Of a stretch of DNA of 64,000 bases, positions 51,300 to 59,070 are shown piece after piece. The stretch comes from Halobellus litoreus (GTDB taxonomy: Archaea > Halobacteriota > Halobacteria > Halobacteriales > Haloferacaceae): the NCBI RefSeq assembly GCF_024464595.1, contig NZ_JANHAW010000001.1, forward strand, positions 1,071,083 to 1,135,082, read 5' to 3'. Made by a program: the position numbers and the translations under genes. The notes under the pieces are model-generated. The model saw only the letters and a list, made by a program, of their open reading frames with translations, did no database searches and was not told where the DNA came from. The first letter of the stretch is position 1. Each line of letters begins with the position of its first letter.

Positions 51300-52370
51300 T
51301 CAGCTCGTCGTCTGCTGTCGGTGGTGACGGCGGAGGACGCCGACTTTGTTCGCTACCGTCGCCGCCAGGTCCCGAAACGCCTCCGCAGTCTCCCCCGCGT
51401 CGCGGCAGACGATCGGCTCGCCGGCGTCGCCACCCGAACGGATCGCCGGATCCAGCGGGAGCGATCCGAGGTACGGAACGTCGACCGCGTCGGCGAGCGA
51501 TCGGCCGCCGTCCTCGCCGAAAATGTCGTGTGAATCCCCGCAACTGGGGCAGACGAACCCGCTCATATTTTCGACGACGCCCAAGACGTTGGTCCGGTAC
51601 TCGCCGAACAGCTCGACGCCGCGACGGGCGTCGTCCACGGCGACGGACTGCGGCGTGGTGACGACCACGGTTCCAGTGACGGGAAGCTGCTGAAGGACCG
51701 TCAACTGAACGTCACCGGTTCCCGGGGGGAGATCGACGATCAGGTAATCCAGCGACCCCCACGAAACGTCGCTGAACAGGTCGGTGAGCGTGTTCTGTGC
51801 GACCGGACCGCGCCAGACCACCGGATCGTCGTCGTCGATCAGCAGTCCGACGCTCATCAGTTCGAGCCCGTGGGCGGTCGACGGCTGGATCCGGTCCTCG
51901 CCGTCGACGGTCGTCACGTCCGGGTCGTCGTCGACACCGAGCATTCGAGGGACGTTCGGCCCGTAGACGTCGGCGTCGAAGAGCCCGACGTTCGCCCCGC
52001 GATCGGCCAGACCGGCGGCGAGGTTGACGGCGACGGTACTCTTCCCGACGCCGCCCTTGCCGGAGGCGACGGCGATCACGTTTCGAACGCCGGGCAGGAC
52101 CGACGATTCGGCGGCGTCGAACAGCGGGACGTGGGCCGAGAGTTCGACCTCGATTCCCGCCTCCTCGGCGACCGCACGGACGCGGTCCGCGATGGCGGAC
52201 TCGTCCGGTGCGTACGGTGCGCCGAGCGCGAGTTCGATGGCGGCCGTCCCGCCTTCGAGAGCGATGTCGGTGACGAGTCCGGCGCTGACGATGTCTGTGT
52301 CGAGCACCGGATCGTCGATGTCGCGGAGGCGATCACGGAGGTCGGCATCGGAAGTGGGTGTCGTGGTCAT
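51300..52370 (-). CDS. apbC: ApbC/Mrp-type P-loop ATPase, iron-sulfur cluster carrier
   Basis: The 356-residue protein starts at ATG 52370 (MTTTPTSDADLRDRLRDIDDP). Residues 1-90 form a MIP18/DUF59-like domain, and residues 95-345 the Mrp/NBP35 ATPase with deviant Walker A ASGKGGVGKST, LFDADVYGPNVPRM, VDLPPGTGD and a bridging-cluster CPSC motif. It carries and delivers Fe-S clusters. It lies 7 nt after the stop of the TorD-like chaperone gene, in the same direction, so it probably belongs to the molybdoenzyme operon, whose subunits need several 4Fe-4S clusters. Confidence 0.93.
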   Translation of the reverse strand: MTTTPTSDADLRDRLRDIDDPVLDTDIVSAGLVTDIALEGGTAAIELALGAPYAPDESAIADRVRAVAEEAGIEVELSAHVPLFDAAESSVLPGVRNVIAVASGKGGVGKSTVAVNLAAGLADRGANVGLFDADVYGPNVPRMLGVDDDPDVTTVDGEDRIQPSTAHGLELMSVGLLIDDDDPVVWRGPVAQNTLTDLFSDVSWGSLDYLIVDLPPGTGDVQLTVLQQLPVTGTVVVTTPQSVAVDDARRGVELFGEYRTNVLGVVENMSGFVCPSCGDSHDIFGEDGGRSLADAVDVPYLGSLPLDPAIRSGGDAGEPIVCRDAGETAEAFRDLAATVANKVGVLRRHHRQQTTS

Positions 52371-52377
52371 TGGGTGC

Positions 52378-53154
52378 TCACGGTGATTCGGGGTCGGACG
52401 GCCGCGGGTCGGCGGCGGCGAGTTCCTGTGCGTCCCACGCGGTGAACGTCCGAGCGATGCGAGCGATCGTGGCGAAGACGCCCTCGACCGTGTCGTGGCT
52501 CCCGACGGCCGCCTCGAACCGATCGAGCCACCCCAGTCGCGAGAGCGTTCGGGTCTGGAGTTCGCGGACGGCTTCGAGGCGGCCCTCGCTCGCACCGTCG
52601 TCGAGGAGGGCTGCCTCCCGTTCGCACAGCGCGCGCATAAACTCGAAGTACGCGGCCACGTGATCGGGGATGTCGTCCCCGCGTCGGGGCGTGAACCCGG
52701 CGGCGGCGTACAGCCGCGCCATATCGGCGGCCGGATCGCCGAGGAGTTCGCCGGCCTCGCCGGCGGTGTGATACCGCGAATCGGACTCGAACTCCTCGCT
52801 CGGGTCGGTCGCGTGCGCCGACGCGAACGGGGGGACGTAGTGGCTCCCCGGCACGACGAACAGGTTGTCGTACCCGATGGCGAGCGACTCGGCGTCGTGG
52901 TCGCCGCCGCCAAGTGCGGCCGTCTCGATGTCGACCGGGAGCGCGTCGGCGAGGGTGGCGAACGTGCCCCGGTCGATCGCCGCGGCGATCGCCTCCGTCT
53001 CGCCGTCGAAGGTCGCGGCCAGCACCCCATACAGGCGAGCGCGGGCCGTCGCCATCGCGGCGTCGTCCGAATCGGCCGGGTCCTCGGGAATCGCTGGATC
53101 GTCGTCGACCGGCGACGCGCCGGCACGGTCGTCGTCGCGTGCGTTCCGTTTCAT
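52378..53154 (-). CDS. dmsD: TorD/DmsD-family molybdoenzyme chaperone
   Basis: This 258-residue all-helical cytosolic chaperone inserts the molybdenum cofactor and holds the catalytic subunit until Tat export. The start ATG is 53154 (MKRNARDDDRAGA). The family core has RARLYGVLAATFDGETEA, YDNLFVVPGSHYVPPFASAHA (the conserved Pro-rich segment), AGEAGELLGDPAADMARLYAAAGF and PDHVAAYFEFMRALCERE. The N-terminal 30 residues are acidic and disordered. It lies 5 nt after the catalytic subunit stop and 7 nt before apbC. Confidence 0.9.
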   Translation of the reverse strand: MKRNARDDDRAGASPVDDDPAIPEDPADSDDAAMATARARLYGVLAATFDGETEAIAAAIDRGTFATLADALPVDIETAALGGGDHDAESLAIGYDNLFVVPGSHYVPPFASAHATDPSEEFESDSRYHTAGEAGELLGDPAADMARLYAAAGFTPRRGDDIPDHVAAYFEFMRALCEREAALLDDGASEGRLEAVRELQTRTLSRLGWLDRFEAAVGSHDTVEGVFATIARIARTFTAWDAQELAAADPRPSDPESP

Positions 53155-53159
53155 TCGGC

Positions 53160-56100
53160 TCACCGCCGCTCCACCTCGACGAAGGCGTCGTACTGTGCGT
53201 TGCTCCCGCCGACGAGGTCCGAGAGGCCGGTGTCGCCGAGTGCCTCGTCCAACGGTTGGACGTGGTTGATCGCGAAGCCGGCGTCGCGGCCCTTCGCGTA
53301 TCCGGCCTCCTCGGCCATCGGTTCGTCGAACTGGTAGGAACTGTGGCCGTCGGCCTCGACCGGCGGCCGCGTGTCGCCGCCGATGGTCTCGGCCGTCGCC
53401 CCGTCTCCGGTCCGGCCCCATCCCCACATCGCGCCGACGACGCCGGGGCGGATCCCACCCGTGACCATCGCGACAGCGTCGACGGTCTCGCGGCCGGCGT
53501 CGAGGACGATCTCGTCGCCGTTCTCGATGCCGCGTTCCTCGGCGTCCCGGGGGTTGATCCACACCGGGTTCTCCGGGCGGGTCTCGCGAAGCCACGGGCT
53601 GTTCTGGGTGCGGTGCATCCCCTGGGTCCGCGGCTTCCAGTTGATCAGCCGAAGCGGGCGCTCGCGCTCGTCGTCGCCGCTCACCGCGGCCTGCACGGTG
53701 CCGTCGTAGTGCTCGACGTCGGCGACCTTCGGGAGCGGGTCGAACCGCTCGCCGGTGAAGGAGTGTTTCCCGTTCGGGACGACTTCGCTGTAGAAATCGA
53801 CGCGCGATTCGAGTTTGTACCGCAGGTGCTCGCCGTCGTAGGCGTTCGAGTCGTCCCGGCGTTCGGCGTAGTCGTAGTCGTGACCGTGCTCGGCGAACGC
53901 CTCGTCGTAGTCGTCCGTCGGTTCCTCGAAGCGGCCGCCCCGGTTCAACACGGTGACCACCTTCGGCCACTCCTCGTCGGAGACCGCCGCCCGCCAGCGC
54001 GCTACGTCGAACTGGTCGCCGAGGCCGTTCTCGTGGCTCTCGCGGAACACCCGCAGTTCGTCCTCGCTCGCGTCTGCGACCGGATCGCGGGCGTACGCGA
54101 TGTTGGCCGCGAGCTTCAGGTAGAAGTCCTCGGCCCGTTCGAGCGGCCACAGGTTTCCGTCCGCGTCCGGGATCGCGTCATCGCCGACGCCGGGGAGGTC
54201 GAGCTCCGACCACAACTCGATCAGGACGTCCTCGAACGGGCGCGCGTCGGGAACGACCGAGACCGCCGGCTGGCTGATCTTCTCGTCTGCGAGCCGCTTG
54301 TTCGGGTAGGTGCCGAAGTTCTCCCACCGCTCGAGGTAGGTCGGCTCGGGCAGGATGTAGTCGGCGTACTGGCTCGTTTCACCGATGACGGTGTCGGCGG
54401 CGACGATCAGCGGGATCGTGTCGGTGTCCTCGAGAATCGCTGGGATCTCGTCGCCGCCGGCGACCGCCATCACGTGGTTGTTCGAGTACGGCCGAATGAA
54501 CAGCGCCTCGACGCCGTAGGGGTACTCCGCTGCGGCGCTGCCGTAGAGTTCCTGGGTCGCCTGCGGCGGCGCGACGGGGAACCACGGCCGCTTCGCCGGG
54601 TACCCGTCGTCGCGCTCGAACAGCGAGGTGTCCTCGTAGTTGACCCCGCCGCGCAGTAGCGGGATTCCCCACGGCGAATACCCGTCGGGCACCGTGCCGA
54701 GTTCGTACCGCCCCGACATCGTGTCGTAGCCCGCGTAGGGCGTGATCTGGCCGCCCTTCCAGTCGTAGTTCCCGATGAGGTGCTGGAGCGTGGCGATCGC
54801 TCGCGTGTTGTAGAAGCCGTTCGTGTGCTTGGCGGGGCCGCGGTACGCCATAATCGCCGCGCGCTTACCGTGACTGGTGAACTCGTCGGCGAGGTCGGCG
54901 ATCTGCTCGGCCGGGACGCCCGCCATCTCGGCGTACTCCGCGACAGTGTGCTCGAAGACGCGCTCGCGGTACTGGCTCCAGACGCTTCGAACCCCTGTCC
55001 CGTCGATAGCCACGTCGACGTCGAGGACCGCCGTCTCGACCTCGCTCGCGGGACGCGGCTCGCCGGTCTCCGCGTCGATCACGACGAAATCGTCGGCGGC
55101 GTCGGCGCCCTCGTCGACGAGTCCGAGGTCGCCGGCGCGGGCCTTCGGTCCCGACGGCTCGTCGACGAGGACGAGGTGGGTCGCGTCGCTCCACGTCGGT
55201 TCGTCGTCGTCGCTCGCAGCCGACCGCGAGGGGTTCTGGAGGTACGTCAGGTCGTGCCGGTCGTGCTCGATGATCCACCGCGCCATCCCGAGCGCGAGCG
55301 CCCCGTCGGCACCGGGTTCGACCGGCACCCACGTGTCGGCCTTCTCGGCGGTCTTCGAGAGCCGCGGATCGACGACGTCCATCCGCATCCCGTCCTCGAT
55401 GGCGTTCGTCAGCTTCGGCGCGAGCCACGTCGGCCCCTTGTTGGCGACCATCGGGTTGGTCCCCCACGCGATCAGGTACTCGCAGTTCTCGATGTCGGGG
55501 TACTGTCGCTTCTTCGGGGCGTCGTGGGAACGAACGTTTCCCATCACGCTCGAGACGCCGCAGGTGCCGGCGTGGTGGACGCTGTTTATCGATCCCAGCC
55601 CCTGATGCCAGAGGCGGTTACGGATGAAGTTGCGGCGGAACCCACCGACGTCGACGATCTGGTTCGACTTCGGTCCCAGGTCTGGGTGGTCGGTGTCGAT
55701 GAGTTCGTCGGCGTACTTCTCGTCGAAGTCCGCCTTCGACAGTTCGCCGTTCTGCACGGCCTCCCAGTCGCTCATCACCGCCTCCTGGGGAGCGTACCCC
55801 CAGATGTCTTTCAGCCCGGGATGCCCGAGTTCGTCGTCGCCGTCGAGGATGTCCTGAAGCGCCTGCTCCCAGGAGACCGTCTTCCACTCGCCCGATCCGC
55901 GCGGCCCGACCCGTTTCATCGGCTTGCGGACCCGGTAGCTGTCGAAGGCCGTCTGGATGCCCGCCTGTCCCTTCAGGCAGATCCGGCCGCCCGAGAGCGA
56001 CCAGCGGTCGCGGTCGACGTCGCCGCTCCCCTCGACGTCGCCCATCGCCACGTCCTCGGGATCGCTCCCGTAGGGGACCTGCGAGAACGGCTGCGTGTTG

Positions 56101-56414
56101 AGGAACGAGTAGGGGTTCCCCGCGAGCTTCCGGACGAGCGAACTGTACTCGCCGGTGCCGCTCCCCTCGGCGAGCCGTACCTTGATCGGACAGAACGTGT
56201 TGCACTGTCCGCAGGTCGTGTGGATCACGTCGCTCGCGTCGTACTCGCCGTACTCCTCGCCGACGTAGTGCTGCTCGCCGTCCGTCCACAGCTCGTTCAC
56301 GTCCATCTCGACCGCGGCGGTGCTGGCCGCCGCGACGAGCCCGATGCTCCCGGCCGCTTTGAAGAAGTCGCGCCGCGATATCTCGGCGCGATCGTCGGTG
56401 TCGTTCGTGCTCAT
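53160..56414 (-). CDS. Molybdopterin oxidoreductase catalytic subunit (DMSO/tetrathionate/polysulfide reductase superfamily)
   Basis: The 1084-residue exported enzyme has a Tat signal (SRRDFFKAAGSIGLVAAAS, about 13-31). A 4Fe-4S motif uses C68, C71 and C75 (TTCGQCNTFCP) plus C146 (GRICLKG), followed by the bis-MGD domains. The likely molybdenum ligand is Cys285 in HHAGTCGVSS; classic DMSO reductases use Ser. That points to a PsrA/TtrA/PhsA-type enzyme for sulfur compounds rather than true DMSO reductase. The C-terminal domain has NGDEIVLDAGRETVDAVAM. It overlaps the NrfD gene by 4 nt. Confidence 0.93.
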   Translation of the reverse strand: MSTNDTDDRAEISRRDFFKAAGSIGLVAAASTAAVEMDVNELWTDGEQHYVGEEYGEYDASDVIHTTCGQCNTFCPIKVRLAEGSGTGEYSSLVRKLAGNPYSFLNTQPFSQVPYGSDPEDVAMGDVEGSGDVDRDRWSLSGGRICLKGQAGIQTAFDSYRVRKPMKRVGPRGSGEWKTVSWEQALQDILDGDDELGHPGLKDIWGYAPQEAVMSDWEAVQNGELSKADFDEKYADELIDTDHPDLGPKSNQIVDVGGFRRNFIRNRLWHQGLGSINSVHHAGTCGVSSVMGNVRSHDAPKKRQYPDIENCEYLIAWGTNPMVANKGPTWLAPKLTNAIEDGMRMDVVDPRLSKTAEKADTWVPVEPGADGALALGMARWIIEHDRHDLTYLQNPSRSAASDDDEPTWSDATHLVLVDEPSGPKARAGDLGLVDEGADAADDFVVIDAETGEPRPASEVETAVLDVDVAIDGTGVRSVWSQYRERVFEHTVAEYAEMAGVPAEQIADLADEFTSHGKRAAIMAYRGPAKHTNGFYNTRAIATLQHLIGNYDWKGGQITPYAGYDTMSGRYELGTVPDGYSPWGIPLLRGGVNYEDTSLFERDDGYPAKRPWFPVAPPQATQELYGSAAAEYPYGVEALFIRPYSNNHVMAVAGGDEIPAILEDTDTIPLIVAADTVIGETSQYADYILPEPTYLERWENFGTYPNKRLADEKISQPAVSVVPDARPFEDVLIELWSELDLPGVGDDAIPDADGNLWPLERAEDFYLKLAANIAYARDPVADASEDELRVFRESHENGLGDQFDVARWRAAVSDEEWPKVVTVLNRGGRFEEPTDDYDEAFAEHGHDYDYAERRDDSNAYDGEHLRYKLESRVDFYSEVVPNGKHSFTGERFDPLPKVADVEHYDGTVQAAVSGDDERERPLRLINWKPRTQGMHRTQNSPWLRETRPENPVWINPRDAEERGIENGDEIVLDAGRETVDAVAMVTGGIRPGVVGAMWGWGRTGDGATAETIGGDTRPPVEADGHSSYQFDEPMAEEAGYAKGRDAGFAINHVQPLDEALGDTGLSDLVGGSNAQYDAFVEVERR

Positions 56415-57682
56415 TCGTGGTCACCTCCCGAAAGCGGCGTCAGCGGAAGCAGCTCCGCCCCGACCGTGTAGAGCAGGAAGCCGACGCCGATGATGCCGAT
56501 GCTCGTCCCCCACTCGACGGGCGTGGGGAAGTACGACCCGTGCGGGAGCCCCTCCAGCACGGGGGTGATCTGTGCGGGTATCACGATGTTGAACCGGACC
56601 GCGACGACGCCGACGACGGTACTCAACCCGGCGAGCACCATCGCCGACGGCGTCCGTCGCCAGGCGCGCTTGCTGAGAAGCACCATCGGGAACACCCAAC
56701 TGGCCCCGACCATGAACCACCAGAACGACCACGACATCTCGCCGAACAGGACGACGAGCCACGTCTCGACAGCGTGCGGGTGGAAGCTCGTGAACGCGAT
56801 CAGCGCCTCGATGGCCGTGAGGGCGACGTCGATGACGATGAAGCCCAGCAGCAGTTGGGCGAGTTGATCCAGGAGGTCCCGGTCGACGGCAGCCCCGTCG
56901 AACAGTCGCGTCCGGAGGACGTAGATCATCATCACCAGCGCCGTTCCGCTCAACAGCGCCGAGACGATGAATATCACCGGGAAGAGACCGCTGTTCCAGT
57001 ACGGGCGGGCCTTCGAGACCGCGAACAGCACGCCCGTCCCACCGTGGACCATAAAGATCGCGAGCGGAATCCCGACGATCCCGACGCGTTTGAGCCAGCG
57101 CTCGTCGACGGCTCGCGACGCCTCGCTCGTGTCGACGCGGCCGACCGCGAGCAGCCGGTAGAGCGTCGCCCGCGGTCCGTCGAGCCGCGTCGCGAGGCGG
57201 GCGAGATCGATCCGCATCGAGAAGTACAGCTCCGCGACGAGGATCCCGATGTACGCCACGTAGGCGTGGACCTCCCACGAGAGCGCGGAGGTGAGTTGCC
57301 GCCAGACGAACGGGTAGTACATCCGGTCCATCCGCCCGAGGTCGATCCAGACGAACAGCAGCGCTACCCCCATACTGATGATGGCCGCGAACAGCGCGTC
57401 GCGGTCGATTCGGTGCATCGCCCCGATGTCGAAGACGTTCGCCAGCGTGCTCACGAGGAACGCGCCGGCCGAGAGGCCGACGAAGTAGATGTAGAAGGCG
57501 ACCCACGCGCCCCACGGAACGACGCTCGTGAGGTTGGTGCTCGCCATCCCCCGCGTGAGCCGCAGGTACGTCGCGTACGCGCCGCCGGCGACGAGCACGG
57601 CGACGAAGGCGTACCAGGCGAGCCGTAGCCGGTCGTCTTCGAACCCCGGAGCGAACTCGACATGTGAACCTTGCGTTGCCAT
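56411..57682 (-). CDS. NrfD/PsrC-type membrane anchor subunit
   Basis: The 423-residue membrane protein anchors the enzyme and takes electrons from quinol. It has about nine hydrophobic segments, including PWGAWVAFYIYFVGLSAGAFLVS, the PsrC-type signature region, and EMSWSFWWFMVGASWVFPMVLLS. It is longer than minimal NrfD, with a cytosolic loop at about 175-195 (RVDTSEASRAVDERWLKR). It follows the Fe-S subunit by 4 nt and overlaps the catalytic subunit gene by 4 nt. The set Fe-S/NrfD/Mo is the PsrABC/TtrBCA arrangement. Confidence 0.93.
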   Translation of the reverse strand: MATQGSHVEFAPGFEDDRLRLAWYAFVAVLVAGGAYATYLRLTRGMASTNLTSVVPWGAWVAFYIYFVGLSAGAFLVSTLANVFDIGAMHRIDRDALFAAIISMGVALLFVWIDLGRMDRMYYPFVWRQLTSALSWEVHAYVAYIGILVAELYFSMRIDLARLATRLDGPRATLYRLLAVGRVDTSEASRAVDERWLKRVGIVGIPLAIFMVHGGTGVLFAVSKARPYWNSGLFPVIFIVSALLSGTALVMMIYVLRTRLFDGAAVDRDLLDQLAQLLLGFIVIDVALTAIEALIAFTSFHPHAVETWLVVLFGEMSWSFWWFMVGASWVFPMVLLSKRAWRRTPSAMVLAGLSTVVGVVAVRFNIVIPAQITPVLEGLPHGSYFPTPVEWGTSIGIIGVGFLLYTVGAELLPLTPLSGGDHE

Positions 57683-57686
57683 CGGC

Positions 57687-58721
57687 CTATTTGAGGTAGT
57701 AGACGTTGGGGTCGGTCCCCTCGTCTTCTTTCAGTTGGAACGCGCGAGACGAACTGGCCATCTGTGCCACGTCGCTGTCGGGGTCGTCGAGGTCGCCCAT
57801 ATTCCGGGCGTCGCCGATGCAGGTCTCGACGCAGGCCGGCTCTTCGCCGCGCTCCAGCCGGTGCGTGCAGAAACTGCACTTTCGGATGTTGCCGATCGGC
57901 GACTCGCCCTCCTCGCGTGGCCCCCGGTCGACGCCGTATTCGGGACTCGTCACCTCGCCGGCCCCGTCGACCTCCTCGTCGTAGTTCTCGCCGAAATCGA
58001 AGTACCGCGCGCCGTACGGACAGGCGATGTTGCAGTACCGGCAGCCGATACAGCGGTCGTAGTCGATGTTGACGACGCCGTCGTCCATCTTGTACGTCGC
58101 CGAGACCGGGCACACCTGCACGCAGGGCGGGTTGTCGCACTGCATACACGGGCGCGGGACGTTCGTTCGCGTGACGTTCGGGAACTCGCCGTGTTCCTCC
58201 TCCATCACGACGTTGTACGAGACGCCCGGCGGCGTTCGGTTCTCGGACTTACACGCGACCGTACACGAGTCGCAGCCGACGCACTTCTGGAGGTCGATCA
58301 CCATTCCCCACTTCTCGTCGCCCGCGCCGATGCCGCCCTCGGAGCCGTCGCCGTCGACCTGCGCGGCTTCCATCGAAACAGCGTCCATCGATCCGACGGT
58401 GCAGCTCAGCGACTCGGCCGTCTCCGTCGAGACGGTCTGGTCGCCGGCGTCGACCGCCGGGTTCGGCGTCTCGCGATACGCGTCACCGAACTCGGCGGCG
58501 GCGGCCTCGTCGTACTTCTCCCAGTAGTCGTCGCCGGAGAGTTCCCCGCGCGCGACCCGCTGTGCGTCCTCGGCCATCGCGATACCGAGGTCGGTGTCCG
58601 CCTCGACGTCTGCGAGCTCTTCCCGCGGGTCGGGTCGCTCGTTCTCCACCATCGCGTCGAGGTCGTCCGTCCCGACATCGGGGATGCCCGGGAGGGCGCC
58701 CCCGTCGTCTGCGGAGCTCAT
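57687..58721 (-). CDS. Iron-sulfur electron transfer subunit with four 4Fe-4S sites (DmsB/PsrB/TtrB-like)
   Basis: The 344-residue protein starts at ATG 58721 (MSSADDGGALPGIPDVG). The first 130 residues are acidic with no recognised fold. The ferredoxin-like core begins at MVIDLQKCVGCDSCTVACKSEN and continues with RPCMQCDNPPCVQVCPVSATYK, CIGCRYCNIACPYGARYF and CSFCTHRLERGEEPACVETC, giving four clusters. It passes electrons between the NrfD anchor and the molybdenum subunit. It is the first gene of the operon, divergent from the regulator. Confidence 0.93.
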   Translation of the reverse strand: MSSADDGGALPGIPDVGTDDLDAMVENERPDPREELADVEADTDLGIAMAEDAQRVARGELSGDDYWEKYDEAAAAEFGDAYRETPNPAVDAGDQTVSTETAESLSCTVGSMDAVSMEAAQVDGDGSEGGIGAGDEKWGMVIDLQKCVGCDSCTVACKSENRTPPGVSYNVVMEEEHGEFPNVTRTNVPRPCMQCDNPPCVQVCPVSATYKMDDGVVNIDYDRCIGCRYCNIACPYGARYFDFGENYDEEVDGAGEVTSPEYGVDRGPREEGESPIGNIRKCSFCTHRLERGEEPACVETCIGDARNMGDLDDPDSDVAQMASSSRAFQLKEDEGTDPNVYYLK

Positions 58722-58831
58722 CGCCACCACCCGGTATCGGTCGCGCCGTCGACGGTCGGCCGGGGTCCCGCCGGACGGTTGGTCGTGTGGGTCATACACC
58801 TCAATGTACGCAGACGGTCGTGGAAAGCCCG

Positions 58832-58850
58832 ATACCAATACTGTTTGAAC
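58832..58850. promoter_or_regulatory. Operator-like direct repeat 1 in the molybdoenzyme control region
   Basis: ATACCAATACTGTTTGAAC, whose first 16 bases recur exactly 53 bp further on. It lies 111 bp before the Fe-S subunit ATG. The core ACCAATACTGTTTG fits ACC(7)TTnG, close to the haloarchaeal bop/Bat upstream activating sequence as I remember it (ACCcnactagTTnG). Confidence 0.65.
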
Positions 58851-58884
58851 CGGTCGGGCTCCGCGAAGACACCCCATATCGGGC

Positions 58885-58904
58885 ATACCAATACTGTTTG
58901 GAAC
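58885..58904. promoter_or_regulatory. Operator-like direct repeat 2 in the molybdoenzyme control region
   Basis: ATACCAATACTGTTTGGAAC, sharing ATACCAATACTGTTTG with repeat 1. The start-to-start spacing of 53 bp is about five helical turns, so both sites would face the same side of the DNA. It lies between the operon and the divergent regulator. Confidence 0.65.
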
Positions 58905-58960
58905 GGGGTGCATAGCGCCGAACCGGGCCGCGGCGCGGCCCAGAGCGCCGACCACGGACA

Positions 58961-58966
58961 TTTATG
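58961..58966 (+). promoter_or_regulatory. TATA-like box of the regulator gene
   Basis: TTTATG lies 24-29 nt before an ATG at 58990 that opens a 26-codon upstream frame, which then overlaps the regulator start. Confidence 0.45.
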
Positions 58967-58989
58967 ACCGAGAACGGTAACCCCCGAGT

Positions 58990-59070
58990 ATGAACTGGTC
59001 GTGCCGAGGCGGACGCACGGTCGACGAACCCGGGGCGTTCGACCGTCGAGAACGGACACGGATCGCATGA
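58990..59070 (+). CDS. Candidate 26-residue leader peptide overlapping the regulator start
   Basis: The frame begins MNWSCRGGRTVDEP and stops with TGA at 59068-59070, overlapping the regulator ATG at 59067-59069 in an ATGA arrangement. Its ATG sits at the expected transcript start from the TATA-like box. The first nine bases ATGAACTGG are identical to the start of the regulator itself (MNW). Both length and arrangement resemble the candidate leader before RPA. Translation is not demonstrated. Confidence 0.4.
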   Translation: MNWSCRGGRTVDEPGAFDRRERTRIA

